Source of the DNA: Rhizobiales bacterium Y(2018)
Lineage (GTDB): Bacteria > Pseudomonadota > Alphaproteobacteria > Rhizobiales > Aestuariivirgaceae
NCBI GenBank assembly: GCA_005502925.1
Contig: SCPD01000022.1
Location: 1 to 64,000, forward strand
Length of the DNA: 64,000 bases
Direction of reading: 5' to 3'
Below, one piece after another: positions 51,429 to 59,507 of this stretch. The notes beneath the pieces were generated by a model. That model was not told where the DNA came from, searched no databases, and was given only the letters and a program-made list of their open reading frames with translations. Position 1 is the first letter of the stretch. Every line of letters starts with the position of its first letter. A program made the translations under genes and the position numbers.

Positions 51429-52186
51429 TTCACGGCGCCGTTGGCGTCGAGCTTGCGGCCGCGGATGATCATGTCCACGACCTCGTCTTCATTCGTGTCC
51501 TTGGCGGTGAGCGCGCCGACGAGCTCGCCATTCTTGAGGACGACGATGCGGTCGGCGAGGCGCAGCACGTCGCGCACATCGTGGCTGATCAGCAGGATGC
51601 CGATGCCTTGGGCACGCAACCGTTTGATGAGCTCGCCGACCTGCGCGGTCTCATGCGGTCCAAGCGCCGCAGTCGGCTCATCCATGATCAGGAGCTGCAC
51701 CTGGAAATGAATGGCGCGCGCAATGGCGATCGCCTGGCGCTGGCCGCCCGACATCTGGCGCACCGGGCGCTCGATATCGGTGAAATTGGGATTGAGGTCG
51801 GCAAGTGCCTTCTTCGCTTCCTCGGCCATCTTTTTCTTGTCGAGGAAGCCGAAGCGGGTGCGCAGCTCGCGGCCCAGGAAGAAGTTGGCGGGCGCGTCGA
51901 GATTATCGGCGAGCGCCAGCGTCTGATAGATCGTCTCGATGGCGTAGAGGCGGGCATCGGACGGCGACGTGAAAGCAACCGGCTTGCCGCCGACACGGAT
52001 TTCGCCCGAGGACGGCGGGAAGACGCCGGAGAGGATCTGCGCCAGCACCGACTTGCCGGCGCCATTATGGCCGACCAGCGCCACGACCTCGCCGGGCCGG
52101 ACTGAAAGATCGACGCCCTTCAGCGCGCGGACGCCGCCGAATTGCTTCGTGATGCCGACAAGATCGACCAAGGCGCCGTCAGTCAT
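51425..52186 (-). CDS. Sugar ABC importer ATP-binding protein, single domain (FrcA/XylG-half type)
   Basis: A 253-aa single-domain ATPase: Walker A GHNGAGKS near residue 40, Q-loop TIYQTLALADNLDAPANFFLGRE, signature MSGGQRQA, Walker B LLIMDEPTAALGP and H-loop LLISHDVRDVL. Most ribose-type importers use a double-domain ATPase; single-domain forms such as FrcA assemble as a homodimer. First gene of the operon; a divergent ROK regulator starts 94 bases away. Confidence 0.92.
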   Translation of the reverse strand: MTDGALVDLVGITKQFGGVRALKGVDLSVRPGEVVALVGHNGAGKSVLAQILSGVFPPSSGEIRVGGKPVAFTSPSDARLYAIETIYQTLALADNLDAPANFFLGRELRTRFGFLDKKKMAEEAKKALADLNPNFTDIERPVRQMSGGQRQAIAIARAIHFQVQLLIMDEPTAALGPHETAQVGELIKRLRAQGIGILLISHDVRDVLRLADRIVVLKNGELVGALTAKDTNEDEVVDMIIRGRKLDANGAVK

Positions 52187-52232
52187 GATGTCCCTTTCCG
52201 GCCCCGAGACTAAGAAAAGCCTGTACGCGAGT

Positions 52233-52251
52233 CAATAAATCAATTTCATTG
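52233..52251. promoter_or_regulatory. Putative ROK operator
   Basis: CAATAAATCAATTTCATTG is an imperfect 19-base palindrome (CAAT-N-AA ... TT-N-ATTG) in the 94-base divergent gap between the sugar importer and the ROK regulator, in an A/T-rich patch. Position suits control of both promoters. Confidence 0.5.
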
Positions 52252-52280
52252 TTTTACTTTAATAAGGTAAGCTTTTGATC

Positions 52281-53450
52281 ATGCTCGATGGAAATGCGTC
52301 GCCCCGTTCCGGCCTGTCCGCCAATTCCGCCAGCCGGGTCCGCCATCACAACCGGCGGGTCCTGCTCCATGCGCTGCGCCTGCAGGGCAGCCTGTCGCGT
52401 GCCGAGCTGGCGCGGGCGACGGGCCTGACCCCGCAGGCCATCGCCAATATCGTCGAGGACCTGATCGGCGCCGGGCTGGTGCGCGAGGCCGGACGGCGCA
52501 AGGCCAAGCGCGGCCAGCCGCCGATCGAGATCGAGATCGCCAAGGATGGCGGCTATGCGCTCGGCATCCGCATCGACACGACGCATTATCATGCCGTCGC
52601 CGCCGACCTCGCCGGTGACATCATCGAGACCCGCGAAGGCTCCGCGCCGGCCGATGGCGAATGGCTCGATTTCCTGAGCCGCATCTATTCGGATTTCGCC
52701 CAGCGTTTCGGCGCCGAGCGCTGTCTGGGCCTGGGGCTGGTAACGCCCGGCCCCTTCGACACGTCCTGGCCGGGCGTGCCGACACCGGGCGCCGTCTCTG
52801 CCTTGCAAAGCCGCGCCATCGCCGAGCAGCTCGCCGAGAAGACCGGCAGCGACGTGCTGCTCGAGAATGACGCGACCGCCGCCGCTTTGGGCGAGAAGCT
52901 CTATGGCGAGGCACGCAATCTCAACGATTTTTTCTATGTCTTCATCGGTGAAGGCGTCGGCGGCGGCATCGTCATCAGGGCCGAGCCCTATCGCGGCAAT
53001 CGCGGCAATGCCGGCGAATTCGGCCATGCCATCATCGATCCCCACGGACCTCAATGTTATTGCGGCAATCGCGGTTGCCTCGGCCAATATCTCTCCCTGA
53101 GCGCCATGCGGCGCGACCTCGCTGACGCAGAGGCGCGGGGCGAAAACGCCGACGCCGCTTTGGAGGCCTGGATCGCGCGCGCCGGCGAAGCCCTCTCTCT
53201 GGGACTGACCACCGTCGAAAATCTCTTCGACCCCGAGACGATCATCATCGGCGGCGCCGCCCCGCCCGCTCTGCTCGAAAGGCTTGTCGCCAATTTGCGA
53301 AGCCTCAGACCGTCGGTCCGCCAGGATTTCGGCGCCGACCGCTTGCGCCTCTCGACGCTCGGCGAGCGCAGCGCTGCGCTTGGCGCCTCGGCGCTGCCAA
53401 TCCTGGCGGCAACGACCTCAGGCCCCGCGAACGAAGCTCAAAGAGTCTGA
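52281..53450 (+). CDS. ROK-family transcriptional regulator (NagC/XylR-like)
   Basis: A 389-aa regulator. Residues 15-75 form a winged HTH (LSRAELARATGLTPQAIANIVEDLIGAGL). The ROK domain follows with LENDATAAALGE, GEGVGGGIVI, GNAGEFGHAII and the zinc motif CYCGNRGCLGQY (about 255-266). The kinase aspartate region is LENDATA. I use ATG 52281; a TTG at 52275 has better spacing from AAGG (7 bases) and may be the true start. Divergent from the ribose-type importer, which it probably represses in the absence of its sugar ligand. Confidence 0.9.
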   Translation: MLDGNASPRSGLSANSASRVRHHNRRVLLHALRLQGSLSRAELARATGLTPQAIANIVEDLIGAGLVREAGRRKAKRGQPPIEIEIAKDGGYALGIRIDTTHYHAVAADLAGDIIETREGSAPADGEWLDFLSRIYSDFAQRFGAERCLGLGLVTPGPFDTSWPGVPTPGAVSALQSRAIAEQLAEKTGSDVLLENDATAAALGEKLYGEARNLNDFFYVFIGEGVGGGIVIRAEPYRGNRGNAGEFGHAIIDPHGPQCYCGNRGCLGQYLSLSAMRRDLADAEARGENADAALEAWIARAGEALSLGLTTVENLFDPETIIIGGAAPPALLERLVANLRSLRPSVRQDFGADRLRLSTLGERSAALGASALPILAATTSGPANEAQRV

Positions 53451-53458
53451 GACGAGAC

Positions 53459-54850
53459 TCAGCTTTGCGTCGCTTCCCCGAAATGGCCGAGAAAGCGGGC
53501 CCAGCTTCGAATCCCTTTGTGGAAGCTCGCGACATCATATTTTTCATTCGGCGAATGGATACGATCGTCATCAAGTCCGAAACCCATGAGGACCGTTTCG
53601 ATCCCGAGCAGGTCCTTGAACATGGCGACAACCGGGATGGAACCACCGCTGCCGACCATCACCGGCTCCGCTCCCCACTCCTCGACAAGCACGCGTCTCG
53701 CCACATCGACGCCGGAACATTTCGGATCCACCGTTGCCGCAGGCGTGAGATCCTGCGGCTCCAGATGGAAGCTGCAATCGGAGGGTAAGCGCTCTGCGAT
53801 GAATGATTTGAGATGATCGAGGATCGCGGTCGGATCCTGCTTTCCCACCAGCCGGAACGATAGTTTGGCGGTGGCCTCTGCCGGGATGATCGTCTTCGTG
53901 CCTTTCCCGGCATAGCCGCCATATATGCCGTTCACATCGAATGTCGGCTGGAATTGCGTCTGGTCGATCAGGTGCCGCCCGGTCTCCCCCGCCGACTGTG
54001 TGAGTCCCACCGGCCCCAGGAAATCCCTCGCGGTAAATCCCAGTTTCGACCACTGGTCCCTGACAGATGCCGCCACTTCCGGCACGCCGTCATAGAAATG
54101 CGGGATCGTGATGCGGTTGCGCTCATCCTTCATCGCTGCCAGGAGGCGGGTCAGAACATGAATAGCGTTCTCGGCGCCACCGCCATAAACGCCCGAATGT
54201 AAGTCCATCGCCGCGGCACGCACGGTCAACTCGGCCTGAACTAATCCGCGCAGCGACGTGACGATCGCCGGCGTCGCCGGGTCCCACATATTGGTGTCGC
54301 AGATGAGGGCGACATCGGCACCGAGCTCCGAGCGATGCCCGGCAATGAAATCGGCAAGAAAAGCGGAGCCGGTTTCTTCTGCCCCTTCGAAGATCATCGT
54401 GACATCGACGGGCAGCGCTCCTGTTACGGTCAGCCAGGCGCGACAGGCTTCGACGAAAGTGAGCAATTGCCCCTTGTCATCGGCACTGCCGCGCCCGACG
54501 ATGGTCCGGCCGCCGCGCGCATTCACGCCGAATTCAAGCGCGAAGGGATCGCTCTTCCAGTGCTCCAGCGGCTCGGCGGGCTGCACATCATAATGCCCGT
54601 AGAACAGCACGCTTCGCTTGTTGCCGGGCGCTGTCTTCCTGCACAGGACGATCGGCTTTCCACCGGTCTCATGGATGGAGCATTCGAAGTTCAGCTCGCG
54701 CAGGGTCTGCGCGAGCCAAGAAGCGGCTTTGGCACAAGCCCCGTCATAGGCGGCATCGGCCGAGACCGATGGGATACGGATCAGTTCGGACAAGCGGTCG
54801 AAAGCCGCCGCGAGCCGCTCATCCGCATGAGCGAGAACGGAATCGATCAT
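53459..54850 (-). CDS. M20-family metallopeptidase (dipeptidase/carnosinase-like)
   Basis: A 463-aa zinc peptidase. Metal and catalytic motifs are present: FYGHYDVQPAEP near residue 86, GRGSADDKGQ near 118, EGAEETGS near 152, CDTNMW near 180 and a late HSPNEKYD. The lid domain (about 190-340) has MDLHSGVYGG. The ATG at 54850 follows GGAG. It is the last gene after an M24 peptidase and an Ehu-like importer, all on the minus strand. Substrate probably a dipeptide or N-acyl amino acid. Confidence 0.9.
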   Translation of the reverse strand: MIDSVLAHADERLAAAFDRLSELIRIPSVSADAAYDGACAKAASWLAQTLRELNFECSIHETGGKPIVLCRKTAPGNKRSVLFYGHYDVQPAEPLEHWKSDPFALEFGVNARGGRTIVGRGSADDKGQLLTFVEACRAWLTVTGALPVDVTMIFEGAEETGSAFLADFIAGHRSELGADVALICDTNMWDPATPAIVTSLRGLVQAELTVRAAAMDLHSGVYGGGAENAIHVLTRLLAAMKDERNRITIPHFYDGVPEVAASVRDQWSKLGFTARDFLGPVGLTQSAGETGRHLIDQTQFQPTFDVNGIYGGYAGKGTKTIIPAEATAKLSFRLVGKQDPTAILDHLKSFIAERLPSDCSFHLEPQDLTPAATVDPKCSGVDVARRVLVEEWGAEPVMVGSGGSIPVVAMFKDLLGIETVLMGFGLDDDRIHSPNEKYDVASFHKGIRSWARFLGHFGEATQS

Positions 54851-54867
54851 GATGTCTCCGGACGTGG

Positions 54868-56037
54868 TCAGGCGATGACGAAGAGCTGGCGCGGCGACCG
54901 TGACAGCGACTCCACGCCGCTGTCGCCGACCAGGAAGGTTTCGCTGAGCACGTAGCCCCAGCCTTCCTGCTCCCACATTCCGCAGATCATGTGGAATGTC
55001 ATGTTGGGCACCAGCTCCGTTCGGTTTCCCGACTGCAGACTGGCCGTCCATTCGAGCCAATCGATACCGATGCTGTAGCCGAGCCGCGACGTCTTCTCGA
55101 ACCGGCTCGGCTTGATCACGGCGTCAAAGGCATCCCAGACATCGCCGCAGACCCGGCCGGGCCGCGCCGCTTCGACCGCCGCCTGCATGCCGGCGACCGT
55201 GACCTCGTGAAGATCGACCAGTTCCCGCGGCGGCTTGCCCAGCTGGATCGTGCGCGACACGCCGCTGACATAGCGAAATCTGCTGCCGCCGAGTTCCAGG
55301 GTCGTCGCCTGGCCAAGCTGATACGGCTCGTCGGTCCAGGTCAGATGCGGCGAGTCCGTCTTCGGCCCGATGCCGATATTGGGTTGAATGGCATGATCGC
55401 CGCCAAAGCCGGGGAGGCCCCTCGCCTGGGCGGCGAGAATAGCCGCTCCGACATCGCATTGCCGCACGCCGGGGCGAATGGCCTCGACCGCCGCCATGAT
55501 GGCGCTGTCGGCGATCTCGCCCGCCTGACGCATATAGACGATCTCGGCCGGCGACTTGATCAGGCGCAGCCAGGTCACCAGCCGCGTGCAATCGCCGATC
55601 GGATGGGCCGCTCCCGCATTGCAGAATTTATCCCAGGCCGACAGCGTGAGCTGGTAGGCTCCTTTCTCTAGAGCGATGCGACGGCGCAACAGGCTACGGC
55701 CGCGCATGAAGTCGAGCAGGAAGTCGGTCCCGTCCCCTTTCTCATTCGCGATCATGTCCTCCGGATAGCCAACGACATTCTCAGGTCTCATGAACGCTGT
55801 GTGGTAGGCGCATTTCACGTCCATCATGCGGGTGACGAAAATCGGCTCCTCCTGCTCGACATCGACGATAAGGCCCTGCGGCACATAGGCGGAAAGACCG
55901 GCATAGCCAGTGAGATAGTAGATATTGGAGGGATCCATGAGCACGGCAACATCGAAGCCGCGCCGTGTCATTTCGTGTTTCATTCGCGTCAGGCGGTCGA
56001 TGAATTCATGACGGGCGAAGGGCAGCTTGTTGGACAT
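54868..56037 (-). CDS. M24-family peptidase homologue, ectoine hydrolase (DoeA)/creatinase-like
   Basis: A 389-aa pita-bread protein. N-terminal domain (1-150) has VLMDPSNIYYLTGYAG; the catalytic domain starts KSPAEIVYMRQAGEIAD. The region FGGDHAIQPNIGIGPKTDSPHLTW is typical of the DoeA group. The usual M24 metal residues are replaced: first Asp by ELGGS, second Asp by YVSG, and the His of HGxG by LGYSIG. A metal-independent mechanism as in creatinase/ectoine hydrolase is therefore likely. ATG at 56037 has GGAGA five bases upstream. Clustered with an Ehu-like importer. Confidence 0.85.
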   Translation of the reverse strand: MSNKLPFARHEFIDRLTRMKHEMTRRGFDVAVLMDPSNIYYLTGYAGLSAYVPQGLIVDVEQEEPIFVTRMMDVKCAYHTAFMRPENVVGYPEDMIANEKGDGTDFLLDFMRGRSLLRRRIALEKGAYQLTLSAWDKFCNAGAAHPIGDCTRLVTWLRLIKSPAEIVYMRQAGEIADSAIMAAVEAIRPGVRQCDVGAAILAAQARGLPGFGGDHAIQPNIGIGPKTDSPHLTWTDEPYQLGQATTLELGGSRFRYVSGVSRTIQLGKPPRELVDLHEVTVAGMQAAVEAARPGRVCGDVWDAFDAVIKPSRFEKTSRLGYSIGIDWLEWTASLQSGNRTELVPNMTFHMICGMWEQEGWGYVLSETFLVGDSGVESLSRSPRQLFVIA

Positions 56038-56117
56038 TGATCTCTCCATTGACGATGACACAAAGCGGGGGCGTTCGGACCCGAAGGTCCGGCTGGATAA
56101 GCGAGGTGCCGTGATGG

Positions 56118-56774
56118 CTACCGGGGTATCTGCAAGCGCTGCTCGGCGTAGCGGGTGAGAAGCGCTCCTGCCGCGCTCATGAGAAGAAAGAAGATTCCCA
56201 CGAGCGTGACCGGTTCGACATATCTGAAGGTCTCGGCGGCAATCAGTTTCGCCGAAGCCATTAATTCGATGACGGCGATGGCCGACAGGAGTGGGGTCTC
56301 CTTGAACATCGCGATGAAGTAGTTCCCCATGGCCGGGACGATGGGCTGAATGGCTTGACGCAACACGACCAGCCTGAGTGTAAGCCATCGGTTGAGGCCG
56401 AGGGCCTTGGCCGCCTCCCATTGTCCCTTGGGAACCGCTTCGAATCCGGAACGATAGACCTCGGCCAGATAAGCGCCGTAATGGAGGCCGAGCGCAAGGA
56501 TGCCGGCGACCAGCGGCGGCAGGGTGATTCCGATCTTAGGCGCTAGAAAGAAGAGAAAGAAAATCTGCACCAGCAGCGGCGTGCTGCGGATGAACTCCGC
56601 CGTGAAGCGCACCGCCAGCGCAAGCCCACGGCCGCCATAACGGCGGGCCACGGCGGCCGCTAGTCCCACGATCATCGCAAGCGCGAAACCGCATATCGTT
56701 GCGAAGATCGTCGTCAACGCCGCCTTGGCGAGCAGCGGCATGATCGACAGGGCGAAGCCGAAATCGAAGATCAT
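56118..56774 (-). CDS. Amino-acid/ectoine-type ABC importer permease (EhuD-like)
   Basis: A 218-aa His/Glu/Gln/Arg family permease: FIRSTPLLVQIFFLFF near residue 62, GSGFEAVPKGQWEAAKALGL-type EAA loop (YRSGFEAVPKGQWEAAKALG) near 108. The ATG at 56774 overlaps the stop of the partner permease (ATGA). Confidence 0.88.
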   Translation of the reverse strand: MIFDFGFALSIMPLLAKAALTTIFATICGFALAMIVGLAAAVARRYGGRGLALAVRFTAEFIRSTPLLVQIFFLFFLAPKIGITLPPLVAGILALGLHYGAYLAEVYRSGFEAVPKGQWEAAKALGLNRWLTLRLVVLRQAIQPIVPAMGNYFIAMFKETPLLSAIAVIELMASAKLIAAETFRYVEPVTLVGIFFLLMSAAGALLTRYAEQRLQIPR

Positions 56775-57442
56775 GCGGCGCGCTCCGCCCGTGACGCGGT
56801 CTGGATGCCGCGCAGCCGGTAGCGCCGCTCCGCCGCGCGCGCCGGGACGACGATGATCTGCGAGAAAGCGAAATAGATCAGCAGCACCAGGCCATAGACG
56901 GTAATCGTGTCGAAGGTGCGTGCGTTGATCTGATAGCCCACAAAGGACAGATCCATGATCGAGATGAAGGAGACGACGGCAGTCGCCTTCATGCTTTCGA
57001 TGAGGAAATTTCCCCATTGCGGCAGCAGGAAGATGCAAGCCTGGGGCAGGATCACCTTGTGCAGTGTCACCCGGCGCGGCAAGCCCAGCGCCTTAGCCGC
57101 CTCCCATTGGCCGCGCGGCAGGGCGCTGATCGCGCCGCGGACCGCCTCCGCGCCATAGGCGCCGCTGTTGAGTGCGATCGCCGCCACACCGGCGGCAAAG
57201 GGATCGAGCGACAGGCCGAAACTCGGCAGGACATAATAGATCCAGAACAGCTGGACGAGAAGCGACGTGCCGCGGAAGATTTCCACGTAGAACCGGCTCA
57301 CCCCGCGCAGAAGGAAATTGGGGCTGGCGAGTCCCACGCCGCCGATCACGGCGAGCAGCGTCGCCAGGACCGCGGCGAAGGCCGTTATCTCCGCGGTCAC
57401 GGCAAGGCCGTGCAGGAGTTGCGACAGGTAGGAACCGGACAT
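56771..57442 (-). CDS. Amino-acid/ectoine-type ABC importer permease (EhuC-like)
   Basis: A 223-aa permease: FRGTSLLVQLFWIYYVLP near residue 58 and the EAA loop AVRGAISALPRGQWEAAKAL near 98. EhuC-type aromatic FWIYYVLP segment is present. ATG at 57442 is used, with only a weak ribosome site; translation may depend on the upstream SBP gene. The GLGL-type partner is EhuD-like. Confidence 0.88.
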   Translation of the reverse strand: MSGSYLSQLLHGLAVTAEITAFAAVLATLLAVIGGVGLASPNFLLRGVSRFYVEIFRGTSLLVQLFWIYYVLPSFGLSLDPFAAGVAAIALNSGAYGAEAVRGAISALPRGQWEAAKALGLPRRVTLHKVILPQACIFLLPQWGNFLIESMKATAVVSFISIMDLSFVGYQINARTFDTITVYGLVLLIYFAFSQIIVVPARAAERRYRLRGIQTASRAERAA

Positions 57443-57464
57443 CGGCGTGGACCCAGGGCGTGAG

Positions 57465-57497
57465 GCGAGATCGGCGGCGCATGTCCTCCGATCTCGC
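57465..57497 (-). terminator. Hairpin between SBP and permease genes
   Basis: Ten-base arms GCGAGATCGG (57465-57474) and CCGATCTCGC (57488-57497), 13-base loop, in the 64-base gap downstream of the SBP gene on the minus strand. Confidence 0.6.
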
Positions 57498-57506
57498 TCG
57501 GTCAGA

Positions 57507-58346
57507 TCAGGGCTGGCACTTTTCGGCGGCGGTCTTCGCGCCGGGAAGGTTCTCTTCGCCATAGCCCATAGGCTTCATTATCGTCATGAAATCGGTGCTG
57601 CCGATGAACGATTTCAACTTCTCATTGAAGGCTTGCCGGAGTTCCGCGTCATCCTTGCGGAATACGGTCGCCGAATAAGGCAGCCATTCCGGATTCATCG
57701 TGAAGTCGCTGACGATCTCCGCCTCGCCATTGCTTTTGCCGGCCAGATCGATGGAGGAGTTCACAGGAAGAGCCAGAGCGTCGGCCCGGCCGGTGACCAG
57801 CGCCTGCAGCAACGCCGGTGGATCCTGAAGCAGAAGAAGGCGTTCATCGGGCACGCCGGCGCGCTTGGCGAAGTCCGCTTCGGCCGACCCTGCCAGCAGA
57901 GCGAGCGTAGCACCCTTGCTGGCGGCATCCTCATAGCTGTGCAGGCCTTTGGGATTGCCCTTCAGCACGACAAAGGTTTCGGATCCCTTCCAGACCGGTT
58001 CCGAGAAAGCGACCTGCTCGCAGCGTTTCGGCAGGATATACATGTTGAGCACCAGATCCGACCGCTTGGCGAGCAGATTGGGAATGAGTGACGACCATTC
58101 GGTCATCACCGGTGTGATCTTGGTGACGCCCAGCTCCTTGAGGACCGCCGCGTTGAGATCCCAGTAGGTGCCCGCCGGCTTCCCCTGATCGTCGAGCGAC
58201 GAAACCGGCGGCTCGTGGAATATGGCGATGGTGACGCCGTTCTGGCGCGCCTCGTCCAACGTGAGCGCCAGGCCCGGCACGGCGCCGCTCGTCAATGCCC
58301 CCAGCAGGAAACAGACTCCCGCCGTTCCGTGTTTCAGGAATCGCAT
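57507..58346 (-). CDS. Amino-acid/ectoine-type ABC solute-binding protein (EhuB-like, SBP family 3)
   Basis: A 279-aa periplasmic receptor. The ATG at 58346 follows TTGGGAGGA; residues 1-27 form a signal peptide (GVCFLLGALTSGAVPGLAL). The mature part begins LDEARQNGVTIAIFHEPPVS and contains DLVLNMYILPKRCEQVAFSEP, the EhuB-type opening. First gene of the importer; no ATPase (EhuA) gene is present in the cluster. Divergent from the LysR gene at 58513. Confidence 0.88.
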   Translation of the reverse strand: MRFLKHGTAGVCFLLGALTSGAVPGLALTLDEARQNGVTIAIFHEPPVSSLDDQGKPAGTYWDLNAAVLKELGVTKITPVMTEWSSLIPNLLAKRSDLVLNMYILPKRCEQVAFSEPVWKGSETFVVLKGNPKGLHSYEDAASKGATLALLAGSAEADFAKRAGVPDERLLLLQDPPALLQALVTGRADALALPVNSSIDLAGKSNGEAEIVSDFTMNPEWLPYSATVFRKDDAELRQAFNEKLKSFIGSTDFMTIMKPMGYGEENLPGAKTAAEKCQP

Positions 58347-58512
58347 GTAATCCTCCCAATTTTTTTGACCGGAAAAGCCCTGTCTTTTCAACGCAGTGTC
58401 TTCAGGCCAGATTCGCCCCCGCTGCGATGTGCATACGATATTGGTGTCGCCGGAGTGACCGCAAATATTTATTAGTCGCCCAGCTATTCGAAATGGTTAT
58501 AGGCTGCCCGGA

Positions 58513-59433
58513 ATGAATATGCGGCAAATCGACGTTTTTCGCGCCATCATGACAGCGGGCTCCACCATTGTGGCGGCCCGACGCCTCGGAATCTCCCAGC
58601 CGGCGGTCAGCAAGCACCTCAAGGAGATCGAAGAATCCGTCCGGCTCACGCTCTTCGAACGCTCCGCCGGACGGCTTCTCCCAACGCCCGAAGCCAAGCT
58701 TCTCTTCGACCATGTCGACCGGATGGAAGTGGGGCTGAAGCAGATCAACCGCTTCGTCGACGATCTGCGTGAATCGCGCAAAGGCCGGCTGTCGATGATC
58801 GCGATGCCGCTGATGATGAACCGGCGCATCCCCGACCTGCTCGCGGCGTTCATGAAGCACCATCCGGAGATCAATGTGGTGCTGCACGCCCACGATGTGC
58901 CGCAGCTGTTTCACGCGGTTGCCCTGGGCGATGCGGATTTTGCAATAGATGTGTCCGGCCGTGAGCACGAAGATCTCAAGGCTGAGCCGTTGATCGATCT
59001 TCACATTGCCTGTGTGCTGCCCGAGGGGCACCGTCTCGCGTCCCGGGACGTCATCACCGCCGACGATCTTGCCGATGAGGATGTCATCCTCATCCGGAAT
59101 CTCGAACGCTACCCGCTGCTTCTCGAGCATGTAATGACGCCGTCGCGGGTCAAGTTCCGGCGCCGGATCGACGTCTTTCAATCGGTGCTCGGCTTTCAGC
59201 TCGCCGCGCGTGGTCTCGGCGTCGGCATCATCGACCTGTTGACCATTCACGACCTGCGCTATCCGGGCGTCGTGGCGGTCAGGTTCGAGCCGCTGACCAA
59301 ACTCGAGGTCGTCGTCATGACCTCGAAGCGATGGCCGACGTCGAAGGTGGCGAAGGCCTTTATCGAAAGCGCGAAAGAGCATTTTCGGGCGCTTGAGCCG
59401 ACACTGGCTTCGGTCTTCAGAAAATCGCCATAG
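58513..59433 (+). CDS. LysR-family transcriptional regulator
   Basis: A 306-aa LysR protein: MNMRQIDVFRAIMTAG start, HTH STIVAARRLGISQPAVSKHLKEIEE (residues about 16-42), effector domain from about 90. Divergent from the Ehu-like importer across 166 bases and 74 bases upstream of amiC on the same strand. Control of the importer is the simplest reading. Confidence 0.9.
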   Translation: MNMRQIDVFRAIMTAGSTIVAARRLGISQPAVSKHLKEIEESVRLTLFERSAGRLLPTPEAKLLFDHVDRMEVGLKQINRFVDDLRESRKGRLSMIAMPLMMNRRIPDLLAAFMKHHPEINVVLHAHDVPQLFHAVALGDADFAIDVSGREHEDLKAEPLIDLHIACVLPEGHRLASRDVITADDLADEDVILIRNLERYPLLLEHVMTPSRVKFRRRIDVFQSVLGFQLAARGLGVGIIDLLTIHDLRYPGVVAVRFEPLTKLEVVVMTSKRWPTSKVAKAFIESAKEHFRALEPTLASVFRKSP

Positions 59434-59507
59434 AACTGGACCTCTTCCCCTGAACCTCTGCTCTGTGCTTCAAAGGGCGTTCCGAGGCCTCATGAGGAAG
59501 ATCGATC

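Noticed and set aside
53459-54850. M20 peptidase as DoeB (ectoine pathway deacetylase)
   Set aside because: DoeB belongs to the succinylglutamate desuccinylase/aspartoacylase family; this protein has the standard M20 dipeptidase motifs.
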